Assembly: GCA_037783415.1 (NCBI GenBank)
Contig: JAZGTN010000007.1
Span: 5,911,501-5,975,500 of the forward strand
Direction: 5' to 3'
DNA length: 64,000 bases
Origin: Leptasterias polaris
Taxonomy: Eukaryota > Echinodermata > Asteroidea > Forcipulatida > Asteriidae
Below are positions 9,780-19,870 of this stretch, piece by piece. How positions within the stretch are numbered: position 1 is the stretch's first letter; every line of letters begins with the position of its first letter. A program made the translations under genes and the position numbers. The notes beneath the pieces were generated by a model. The model did no database searches and was not told where the DNA came from. It saw nothing but the letters and a program-made list of their open reading frames with translations.

Positions 9780-10760
9780 TGTATGGGTTTTGAGGCATTG
9801 TATGGAGTGGTATGAATCTATTGTGGTTATGTGTTAACAATGCGTAAATCTACTTTAGCTGTGTAGACTTTTTTTCCGAGAACTTGTCTTGCTACTTATT
9901 CTCCTACCAAGGAGTAGATTTCAGAATTTAGCTGACTACTTTGAGTTGTGAAATATACTGTTCTGCTCATTAAGTACCATGTGGGGAGGTTAAATCGGCC
10001 GGAACTACGGCATGTACTTTTGTTTAGTGGATCTAGGAGGGGTTTCATGATTAAACTCACTGCAGCAGAGTGAGTTAAGTTCTCATAAAATCCAATGAAC
10101 AATCAACACAGCAAAGTAGATATATGCACATGGTGTAACCACAAACAGAAAATACATCACAAAATGTACATGATCAATAATTGCGTTCATAGGCATTATG
10201 AGATATGGTTTTGAGAGATGTAAATATTGGAATTTGAAACAGCACATTCCGAAACTTAAATTGTTAATAGCTTACTTATAATTGTATTTTTAACAATTGA
10301 AAATTTTTCTTTTTATTATACTTCTGGTACAACTCCTTACTTTCTTTTAATGATTGTTTAAGAATGAATTGATGCTTTCATTGTTTAGTTGACATTTGGT
10401 TTGATGTAATTGATTGCAATAATGGCACATAAAGAGCTGCATATGGAATAATTTGAAAGATGTTGCTAGGCCTGATACTTCGTTCATGGCAGTTTTCTCC
10501 TCAAAAAAGCATCTCTTTGAGAAGAGTTTTAACTAGCCACTGGAACATTTTAAGATACACCACGGCAATGACCACTGAGGAACACTGGGACATAGAGGAA
10601 ATTGTCTCTGTGAAGTATCAGGCACAGGTTGCCTGTGTCTCTTGATAAGGAATGGAAAATTATGGATTGCTTGTTCTGTTTCAATTGCCAGAACAAAGAG
10701 AGTTTTACGCAAGCATTCATGGAAGTTTGAAACTTAGTAAATATTTGTAACTTAGATGAT
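9780..10760. repeat. Flank module shared with 51140-52100
   Basis: Non-coding. GAGGCATTGTATGGAGTGGT, GTGGATCTAGGAGGGG and GAGATATGGTTTTGAGAGATG recur at 51150-51590 and in part at 62540-62760 and 18840-18960. The end (10500-10740) is one of four copies of an S module (others 19620-19870, 51860-52100, 63300-63540) that carries a similar open minus-strand frame in each copy. Confidence 0.6.
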
Positions 10761-12129
10761 GTCAAGAAAAACAAACACTTCTGTATAAAAGTATAATTCT
10801 TCATTATTAAATTTATATCCAAAAATACTAATCTTAATTGTGTTAAGAAATTGAGAGAAAATTCTATGAAAGGTGGAAAAGGACAATGTTGACAGAAATT
10901 GAGCTGCAGAAATAAGGAGTGATGTTAAATTTGGATTCTTTACATGGCACAGTTTGATTCCTGTTTACTATAAGTGAAAAACACAGCACTTACAGAAGCA
11001 GAAAATCTGGGCTTAACAGAAGCACATAATCAAGATGTAAATACAACACATATATTATCTAGACATTAGTACCAATAAGAACAAGCTGAGAATTTGGTAA
11101 AGTCTGTACAAACTGATTTTGTCAAGCATTGTTTAATCACACGGTTGATACCAATAACCAGCTAGAGCTTTGTTGTAAAGTTAATGGTTCGAACAAATAT
11201 TATTGCCAAGATCGGTAGAACAGCAAAATTATTTACTGAACTAATCAAGTTGTCTTTTTAAATTTTCAAAGCGGACGTCCATAACGTGGACTGGAAATTT
11301 AAAGCAAATTAGTGTTTTTATCTGGATGACACAAACAATTATCAAAAATAATCAACAGAGTGTGTACGATTTTTTCAATTTTTTATTTTTTTCCCCTAAT
11401 TGTACTTCATAGATGTGAATGTTTAGCTGCACAATGGCCGTTGGTAGTAGAAATACATAGCACGTACACTGTTTACGGTGTTATCAAAGTGATCCGAGTG
11501 GTTAATTTTTGTGGGACTTAGAATTTAGCTTTTGAAATTTTAAACAATTATGCTAACTATTGCGAAATATTGAAAAGAGAAAGTGATAATCAGATTCATG
11601 CTAAGAAAAGTCAAGAGATTTGACCTTTGTTTCAGAATAAATAGGATACAATTATTACCTAGACATAAGTATCAATAAGAACAAGTGTTACAGTTTTGAT
11701 AAAGTCTCTAAAAACTGATTTTGTCTAGCTTTGTTTAGACACACGATTGATACCAATAACCAGCTCAGTTTTGTGGTAACGAAAGTGTTCTTAAGAATAT
11801 TATTGCAAAGATAGATAGAACAGTAAAGTTATGTACTGAAAAAATCAAGGTGTGTTTTTAAGTTTACGAAGAGGAAGTCAAATTTAGAAAACTTTACCGT
11901 ATTATCTTGATGACAAAAAACAATAAACTGACGAAGAGAGTATTTAAGAAAGGAACTTTTAAAAGGTATTTTATCTTTTTAATTTACTTGACTGTTTTAA
12001 TCTTAATGTATTTAATTCTTAAAAGAATATTTACTTTTAAAATGTCTATTAACATTCACTAATCGAAGGCCAATTTCAGAATGATGGAAACTAAATTAAG
12101 GCATGATGGTCCAATCATCAACAAAAATT
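10761..12129. repeat. AT-rich modular repeats, start of large duplicated block
   Basis: Diverged copies of the modules described at 1321-3499. From about 11040 the DNA matches 29170 onward nearly base for base (for example AGCGGACGTCCATAACGTGG against AGCGGATGTCCATAACGTGG), and the match continues to about 13900/32275. No gene seen. Confidence 0.6.
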
Positions 12130-12186
12130 GCTTTGGCCGAGCGGTTTCAGCATCGACCTTAATTCTAAGGATTCGAATCCCGGTCA
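12130..12186 (+). repeat. tRNA-like SINE fragment
   Basis: CTTTGGCCGAGCGGTTTCAG (A-box-like) and AGGATTCGAATCCCGGTC (B-box-like) are about 20 bases apart, too close for an intact tRNA. The duplicated block carries the same fragment at 30384-30440. Confidence 0.5.
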
Positions 12187-13285
12187 TGTTTTGTATTCTT
12201 TGGCAAGACATTAACATTAATAGCTCCTCTTCACCAGGAGTAAATTGGTGTGTTTTTAAATTGATGAAGTTGAAGTCAAATTTGTGGAATGGAAATTCAG
12301 AAGTAGCATGTTATTTTTATATGGATGATACAAAATATCAGAAATATAAACCGAGTGTTTAAGAAAAGACCTTAAGAACTAGTATATTATCTTTTTCAAT
12401 TGCCTTTCTGTCTTAATCTAATTGTATTTAAACCTTAGTTTAGCGACCAAAACTAAAATAACTTTTTGAATGAATTTTAAAATTCACCTGGTACCTGTGA
12501 GTTTGGACCTTGTACACATTGTTGTGAATAATTAGCAACCTGTGCGTCCACTGAGATGCCGGTTCTGCATACTCCAAAGGAGTTGAGATGGTTTCAGAAA
12601 TGGCTAAGACCCAACAGGGGTACCAATACCAATCTACGGCGCATTGATACAATTTTAACAGTGCATAACAAAACAATTTTTTATTTTTTCATCATTACCA
12701 TAAAAATATTCAAGAAAAAAACTTGGTTAGAAATATTTCTGAGGTTTTAAAATGTATATCAACATCAAGTAGCTATCTACTTGTTATGCTTAATAAAGTT
12801 TGATCTTAGCCGATTAAGGTATTACATATAAATCGGATGCCAATGCACTTGGACTTTTAATGAACAGTCAACTTATTGAAACTACAATGGACCATGCGAG
12901 TGTTGCACGTTCTCGAAAGTTGGGCGAGTTAAAGTGCGATTTTTTTATTTATTTTTTTATTATTTCAAATTTTTTACATATGTATTTTTTGTTTTGTTTC
13001 TTTCATTAACAAATGAAGTGATAGAAGTGGGAACGAAATGTTGCAATTCTTTTTGAATACGCGTTTATACTTGCTCGGTTTTTTACACGAAAATGTCTGG
13101 CTGATTAATTGTAGTGTAGTTTTAAATGCATATTTTGTGAGACAATAAACCAACGCATTGACAAAAAGTGAAAACAAAGTCTTTGTTTGATTTAAATAAT
13201 TTTAACTTTTAAAGGACTATATTTTTCAGACTGTTTTGTCCAATTTGTTTTTGTATGTTTGTCTGTTTATTTGTTTATTCGTTTT
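12187..13285. other. AT-rich non-coding part of duplicated block
   Basis: Matches 30441-31542 closely, with small differences such as the length of the T run near 12945 compared with 31197. 12750-13200 also has a more diverged third copy at 35850-36240 (CATCAAGTAGCTAT; GAGACAATAAACCAACGCAT). No gene supported. Confidence 0.55.
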
Positions 13286-13361
13286 CCCAAAGCGCCACGA
13301 GCGTCGAAAGACGGAACGTGCGCTATATAAATATCCACTATTATTATTATTATTATTATTT
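13286..13361 (+). mobile_element. Retroelement 3' tail with (ATT)n end
   Basis: CCAAAGCGCCACGAGCGTCG, then ACGTGCGCTATATAAATATCC followed by seven ATT/TTA units. This is the form of a truncated SINE/LINE 3' end. The duplicate lies at 31543-31618. Confidence 0.65.
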
Positions 13362-13576
13362 GTCGATGCTGTTTTGGCAATTATTTGAACTGATTTCAAA
13401 ATGGGCCGGGATCCGGAGTAACGGACAATGTTGTTTATTTAAGTGTTCGAAGCAACACTCGGAACACCTCTTTTTCTGTTAATTTATCTTAATACTTTTT
13501 CTTCTCTTCCGCGATTGTCCTCTAACAACAACGCACTTTCAAAGGTCACATAAACTTTAAACCTCACACATAGAAT
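13362..13576. other. Unique spacer with 212-bp deletion relative to its duplicate
   Basis: At GAACTGATTTCAAAATGGGCC this copy lacks the 212 bases found at 31656-31867. The missing piece is bounded by GATTTCA in the other copy. Confidence 0.6.
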
Positions 13577-13898
13577 CACAGATCATCACTGAACCGGAAA
13601 TGAGCCAAGCCCCCCTCGGCCCCTGAATCCAGCCCATCACTGACCCGGAAATGGTCAAGTCCTCCTCGGCCCCTGAATCCAGGTCATCACTGACCCGGAA
13701 ATGGGCCAAGCCCTCATCGGCCCCTGAATCCAGGTCATCACTGACCCGTAAATGGGCCAAGCCCTCCTCGGCCCCTGAATCCAGATCATCACTGACCCGG
13801 AAATGGGCCAAGCCCCCATCGGCCCCTGAATCCAGGTCATCACTGACCCGTAAATGGGCCAAGCCCCCCTCAGCCCCTGAATCCAGGTCATTTCTGAC
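13577..13898. repeat. 51-bp minisatellite, about six units
   Basis: Unit TCATCACTGACCCGGAAATG followed by GGCCAAGCCC, a C(T/C)CTCGGCCCC variant and TGAATCCAGG. As 51 is divisible by three, several frames stay open on both strands (17-residue units such as SSAPESRSSLTRKWAKP on + and DDLDSGAEGGLAHLRVS on minus). No start context or flanking domain supports translation. A four-unit relative is at 32066-32272. Confidence 0.85.
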
Positions 13899-14672
13899 CT
13901 TTCTTTTTTCTGAGTTGAAGACAAGGTGATGGATTAAGAACTGAAACATAAAAAGACCTAAAAACTCAATGGTGTGATATTAGATTTGAGGAGAAACATT
14001 TTCAAAACCTCTAATCACCCTTGCTTATTACTATTATTATCCAGAAAACTAGTTGTGTGTTGAAATTGTGTCAATTTGTGAAGAAGGATGTAAAGATCCT
14101 GAAAACGAGTTTAGAAAGATCCTGGAGAAAAACCATGTCAGAACATAAACCAGTGTTGCATAAAACTAAAACATATTGACCACCAAGGTTGGTGATTTTT
14201 TCTTAGGTTCTTTCTAAAAGATTATATGGTGTCTGTGGATGAATTATAATTATCCCCAAACCAGTAGCATCGTACCCCTTTAAGCTTTCAGTGTGATCAT
14301 TGATTAACATTGATGGGACAGGCTTGGTAGTCTTGCCTTTACAAGTTGAGGAGCGAAGAAGTATTATTGATAACAAACTACAAACCTTCTTTGCACTATA
14401 AACGAAAACCACTCAATTAAATGACTACCGCAGTTTGCCAGACAAACGGAGTCTATTTTTGGCAACCTTCTGTAGTGAAAATAATTTGTGTTGTTACATG
14501 CACCACACTCGGTCGTGGCTACTGAAAACACTACAAAGCCGACAGCCATTTTTTTACAGTTTGGTTTATGCTTTGAAATTTGGTTGCAGCTACACGTGTT
14601 GGTATTTCTATCAATGTCATCATTTTGAATATTTTAATTTCTTACTCTTTGGGCCAAGTATGAATAAAGAAT

Positions 14673-14682
14673 ATCACGTGAT
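14673..14682. promoter_or_regulatory. Palindromic E-box in Q module
   Basis: ATCACGTGAT. The same 10-mer occurs at 16254-16263 and 33008-33017 and as ACCACGTGAT at 39918-39927, about 120-350 bases upstream (minus strand) of the shared frame. Could bind bHLH-zip factors (USF/MITF type); function not shown. Confidence 0.35.
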
Positions 14683-15952
14683 CATCTCAGTGCCTCCTAC
14701 CATGTAAGAACCCAAAGAATGTGATCACCAAAGCTGTCGGCTAATCTTATAATGTTTTACACTGACACTCACTCCCCCCCCCCCCCCCCCCACATGGAAA
14801 CAACCTCCGAATGCAAAATTGCTGTAAACTTTGTTTTTTTGTCAACACAAACTTTGTGTCAATTTTACAAGCATGTTCACTTAATGTTAGTTCCACTTTG
14901 CTGCGAACATTTCTCGCATGATCTTAAGTCATGTGACTGGAGCTATGTTTTTTTTCCTTGCTCTTAATCTTCTTCTTCTTCTCCCCTCGATTGTTTGCTA
15001 ACAAAGACATTCTTGCTAAATTGACGTAGCCTTTAAATTAAACGCAAAGTAAGATCTTGAGTTATAAATGGTAATGGTACCACAATAGTGAAGTCAAACT
15101 GACCCCCAAAGGATCAACTATGAAGTAGAAGCAGAGTTTTAAGTAAGCCATGTATTTACCACTTTACGGATCAACCTGATCAGGCCCCACCTCCCCCATC
15201 CCCTCCCCCACACCCTCCCCCCTCCCCATGGGCCCCGCAATCCAGGTCATTTTCACCGTGGAGTTTTAATAGTATGGGTTAAACACAAATTAACAGTACT
15301 GACTTAAAGACAAAAAAGAAGGGATAGGAATTGAAACATATCGGCCTAAGTTTCAATCTTTAAAAGCATTTTAGCCTTCGAAGGAAAGACTCTGCTAGGG
15401 TCAAAACGTCAGGCCACTAACTATTTTTTGCATGTTTACCACAGGTCCGTTTGGTTGGTAAGCAGTTTGCTACAGCAAATTATATTTTCTCTTCAAAAAA
15501 ACTGACTGGTGTGTTTTACATTAATTTCCTCTGTCTGTCAAAATCGGTCACAAACATTTAGAAAACCTCAAATCAACCTTGGATATTTTTATTATCAAGC
15601 TCTTACCAGTAATACCAATTTTGCAGAGAAATAATTGTTTTGTTAAAATAATTTCAGTTGTGAAAATAGCTTTTAAAGATCCTCAAAATAAATGAAGTAA
15701 GAATGTAGGCAAAAATCCATGAACAAACATAAAACAGTGTTGCATAACACTTAAACGTGATGACCACCCAGTTTGTTGATTCTTTCAAGGGTTGTTTTAA
15801 GGCTGTTAAATTGTTTTTGTTTAAATGTGCTGATGAATTATCTTCCACACCAATTGTATCGTACCCCTTTAATCTGTAAGTACACTACTGACTAACCTTG
15901 ATGTGACAGGCTCGGCAGTTTGCCTTTACAATTTGGTTTCTGTGATAACAAA

Positions 15953-16102
15953 CTAAAAACCCTTCTTATCACTCATAACCGAAAACCACTTAATTAAATG
16001 CTGCTGCGGTTTGCCAGAGAAAACATCAACAGAGTCTATTTTGGGCAACTTACCGTAGTGAAAATAATTTGTGTTGTTACTTGCACCTAACTCGGTCATG
16101 GC
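15953..16102 (-). other. Conserved minus-strand frame in Q module (copy 2)
   Basis: Reads MTELGASNNTNYFHYGKL, then PKIDSVDVFSGKPQQHLIKW, then FSVMSDKKGF. It aligns without gaps to the frame at 17768-18055 (ECGACNNPNYVHYGKLPK...). The reverse complement of CTTACCGTAG gives a consensus GTAAGT donor just after HYG, so the true exon may stop there. I do not recognise the protein. Confidence 0.3.
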
Positions 16103-17098
16103 TTCTGAAAACACTACAAAGCGTACAGCAATTTTTTGAGTTTGGCTTCTGCTTTGAAATTTGGTTACAGCTACAGGTGTTGGTATTTCTATCAATGTCA
16201 TCATTTTGAATATTTATATTTCTTACTCTTTGGGCCAAGTATGAACAAAGAATATCACGTGATCATCTCAGTGCCTCCTAAGAACCCAAAGAATATGATC
16301 ACCAAAGCTGGCAGTTATTCTTTAAAAAAATTACACTGACAATTATGGAAACAACTTATGAATGCAAAATTGCTGTTAACTTGTTATTGGTGGTCAACAC
16401 AAACTTTGTGTAAATTTTACAAGCATGTTGACTTAATGTTAGTTTCACTTTGCTGCGAACATTTCTTGCATGATCTTAGTTCATTAGGTGACTGGAGCAA
16501 CGTTTTTTTTCCCTTGCTCTTAATCTTCTTCTTCTCCCCTCGATTGTTTGCTAACAAAGCCATTCTTGCTAAGTTGACGTAGCCTTTAAGTTTCACACAA
16601 AGTAAGATCTGGACTTGTTAATGGTACCACAATAGTAAAGCCACACTGACCAAAAGCGGGTCATACTGACCTGGAATCAGTGTCAAAATGAGCCAAAAAG
16701 GGTCAACTATGAAGCAGAAGCAGAGTTTTAAAAAGGCATTTATTGACTACTTTACGGATCAACCTGACCCGAAAAGTGGTCAGTGGCCAGGGAAAACGTC
16801 AACAGCATTTAGCATATGGTCAATAATTTTGCACAATGAAAATCAGCCTTTTCATTATTCACCGCTCTCTCGTTCGAAGCAACTGGAAAACTGCAAGAGC
16901 TGCGGCCACATTTGTTTTCTATGTGTTCTGCCAACAGCCGAAGAACTGTTGTTATTGTACTGGGGTGGGTTCTGGGCCTTTTTCAATTATCCCTGAACCT
17001 TCTCTCGCAATTTTTGAAAAAAAGTAAATGTCGTGCGGAAATGAAACTCATATACCTAGACCTCAGTTTATGAATGAACCGTAACGTAATTGGGTTAA

Positions 17099-17118
17099 TG
17101 ACGTCATCGATGACGTCA
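17099..17118. promoter_or_regulatory. Perfect 20-bp palindrome made of two CRE sites
   Basis: TGACGTCATCGATGACGTCA reads the same on both strands and holds two TGACGTCA sites with a TCGA spacer. A perfect copy is at 41241-41260, and one with a single C-to-T change at 34340-34359, with an inverted CCAAT box (ATTGG) nearby in those copies. Likely an ATF/CREB-type promoter element. Confidence 0.5.
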
Positions 17119-17767
17119 TGACACTATCGTATAAGATTAAAATTTCAACAATTTCAAAACTTCATACCTGAAGAACCCTACATTCTATAGACGAGATATT
17201 TGCACAATATGAAAGCGAATGATGTGTTGTACAAACCTTGCAAATATGTGACTCATGTGACTTTAACTTCTGGTAAAAACCGGAAGTTCAATTTTCTTGT
17301 AAGTTTCATAAATGGTAAATCTAAATAAACAAAACGTGGTATATTGGTAAGCATTACATCATCTGAAAGCCCTTTAACAATTCTATCACCCTTTTAAAAA
17401 GGTGCAACCCAATTTGACTTTTGCTTCCGGTTGAAACCGGAAGTAAAAGTTTCAAACTTAACAAAAACACATGAACCAAAAGGAGTTCAGACTTGAAACT
17501 TACCATGTACTTAGAAATAGACCTGGGTGTATAGATGTAACTGAAGTAAGAATACAGGGAAAAATCCATGACGAAACATAAAACAGTGTTGCATAACACT
17601 AAAAAATGATGACCACCCAGGTTGGTGATTCTTTCAAGGGTTGTTTTTTAGGTTGTTTCTAAAAACAAATATAATGGTGTGAATGAATTATACTTATCTC
17701 CCACCCAACACCAATTGTATCGTACCCCTTTAATCTGTCAGTATACTATTATAATGGTGTGAATGAA

Positions 17768-18055
17768 TTATACTTTAATATCTACCACCCCATACCAGTT
17801 GTATCGTACCCCTTTAATCTGTCGATGCGACAGGCTGGGCAGTTTGCCTTTACAATTTGGTTTCTGTGATAACAAACTAAAACCCTCTTTGTCACTCATA
17901 ACTGTAAACCACTTAATTAAATGCTGCCGCGCTTTGCCAGAGAAAACATCAACAGAGTCTATTTTGGGCAACTTACCGTAGTGGACATAATTTGGGTTGT
18001 TACATGCACCACACTCGGTTATGGCAACTGAAAACACTACAAAGCTGGCAGCCAT
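17768..18055 (-). other. Conserved minus-strand frame in Q module (best copy), unknown product
   Basis: Open for 95 codons from an ATG in AAAAATGGC context. Starts MAASFVVFSVAITECGAC, then NNPNYVHYGKLPKIDSVD, then VFSGKARQHLIKWF. A consensus splice donor GTAAGT lies inside (reverse complement of ACTTACCGTAG near 17980), so a short coding first exon is possible. No family recognised. Related frames at 14364-14549, 15953-16102, 32540-32670 and 39450-39580 share the core but differ by stops or shifts. Confidence 0.3.
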
Positions 18056-18300
18056 TTTTGAAATTTGATTTCAGTTTTTAAAATTTGGTTACAGCTACCT
18101 TTTGCCATTTCTTTCAATGTCTTAATCTTTAGGCCGAGTTTGAATTGAGAATATTACGTGCCTTCTGTGATCCCAATTGAATATGACCACAAAGCTGGCG
18201 GCCACAGTTTAGTTTTGTTGTATTCTCCAAAAATGTCCGTTTTCTTTTTTTGAAAATTACTCTCTCAACGGAAACAATCTTGGACTGTAAATATTAGGTA

Positions 18301-19619
18301 AACTTCAATTGGTTTCAACACAAACCTGTTGCATTATGTGTGGATTGTAGTAAAATTTGGATTTATTGTGGAAATTATCATGGAAATTATCATGAAAATT
18401 ATCCAAAAACGCATTGAAAATACAGAAAGAGATGGGCATTAAACACTCCAGCCCTAGTTTAACGCAGGCTTGACTTTTTGTACAAAAACATGCGGATGAT
18501 TGAGCTGATAGATACAAAAACAAAGTACATAATTTTCAGTGAATAAATACATCAAATTCAATCCTGCAGAGAAATTTTAAATGGATTTTGAACATGTCCC
18601 CTCTGCAACTCACAAAGTAATTAGGACCGTAATCACTCAACAGTTAATAACATTACATAAAGGGGAAAACGGGTTGTACAGAAGGTCAACTTCTATTTTC
18701 ATCTTGATACAGTTTGCTAGAGATCCATCGTCATGCATATTCATGACTTTGCCGGAAATGACCAACTAATTGATAAAAAGTGTCGTTATTTACTTCTTGC
18801 TATGGGTTACCCTTCGGTTACCATTGGTGACAGCAATGACGTACCAAACAGAAAATACATCACATGATCAATAGTTGCGTTCATATATGCATTATGAGAT
18901 ATGGTTTGGAGAGATGTAAATATTGGAATTTGAAACAGCACATTCAGAAACTTAAATTTTTGATAGCTAGCTTTTAATTTTGATTTTAAAAAAAGAAAAA
19001 TTTTCATGTTGTGATACTTCTGACACAAATCCTGATTGACTTAAAAGGAAGGTATAATGTACGTTTGGTTATCACTCTCAAAATTAATTGCACTACAAAT
19101 TTACTTGGTTACAAGTACAGCAGCTTTCGATAGAATCAAGCATTTGAGAAAATTTTCACTTCAAAGTAATGTGGTTATGTAAAAAGATATTACTTTTTAT
19201 GCCCCAAAATTTGAATCTGGGAAGCGTTTCTGTCAGAAAAGTTTCTCAGATTGTGTATTCCTATTAGTGGGTGTGTTTACAGTCACTATAGAATAATGGA
19301 TGAACAGTTAATTTGCTTGATGGGGCAGTCAGCAGCACTACTGGTTTGTGCATGATCCAATTAACTCCAATGTTTGTAAAAGAAAATACCTGGAAATAAC
19401 AGGTGTTAGTTGCCAAACAAGAAGGATGTGTTATTTTAGACTTGTTTTCTTTAATTGAGCTTTCCCGTATTGTGGTTCAGAATGAATCGATGCTTTCATT
19501 GTTTAATTGACATTTGGTTTGATGTAATTGATTGTAATAATTGTACAAAAAGCGCTGCATATGGAATAATTTGAAAGATGTTGCCAGGCCTGATGCAAAT
19601 GTTCTTCGTTCAAGGCACT
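18301..19619. repeat. Non-coding; orphan upstream flank of class B genes and shared flank
   Basis: 18580-18845 closely matches 43850-44110 (CTCTGCAACT, CATTACATAAAGGGGAAAA, TGGGTTACCCTTCGGTTACC), which lies upstream of a class B FReD copy. Here it runs into a different flank (AAAATACATCACATGATCAA, shared with 10150 and 51510) and no gene follows. 18950-19620 matches 62770-63300. A short tandem ATCATGGAAATT repeat lies at 18370-18410. Confidence 0.5.
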
Positions 19620-19870
19620 TTCCTCAAAAAGGCATCTTTTTGAGGGATATTTTAACTAGCCTGTGGAACAATTGAAGGGAAACCACGGGTAATGACCGAT
19701 GAGGAACACTGGGACATAGAGGAAATTGCCTCTGTGAAGTATCAGGGACTGATTGCCTGTGTCTCTTGATAAAGAATGAGAAATTATGGATTGGTTGTTC
19801 TGTTTCAATTGACAGAACAAAGAGAGTTTTACGCAAGCAGTCATGGCGTTGTTTTGTAATCATTTCATTT
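19620..19870 (-). repeat. S module copy with conserved minus-strand frame
   Basis: Minus-strand frame reads RKTLFVLSIETEQPIHNFSF, then FIKRHRQSVPDTSQRQFPLC. The other three S copies (10500-10740, 51860-52100, 63300-63540) keep this frame open with amino acid changes. No start or domain recognised; could be a degenerate exon or chance. Confidence 0.3.

Larger units (their letters stand above)
13899..18300. repeat. Three copies of a Q module with minus-strand first-exon-like frame
   Basis: About 14180-15040, 15765-16620 and 17585-18300 are diverged copies of one module, also present at 32400-33260, 39310-40130 and in part 41530-41870. Each holds, on the minus strand, a frame beginning MAA or similar, with NNxNYxHY and LPKIDSV in common. 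16800-17120 and 34040-34360 share a second related unit with a CRE palindrome. C-rich runs lie at 14772-14791 and 15182-15235. No complete gene is seen. Confidence 0.5.

Noticed and set aside
10460..10645. + strand frame with MTTEEHWDIEEIVSVKYQ in an S module
   Set aside because: The frame is disrupted in the copies at 51.9 and 63.4 kb; the minus-strand frame is the better conserved one.
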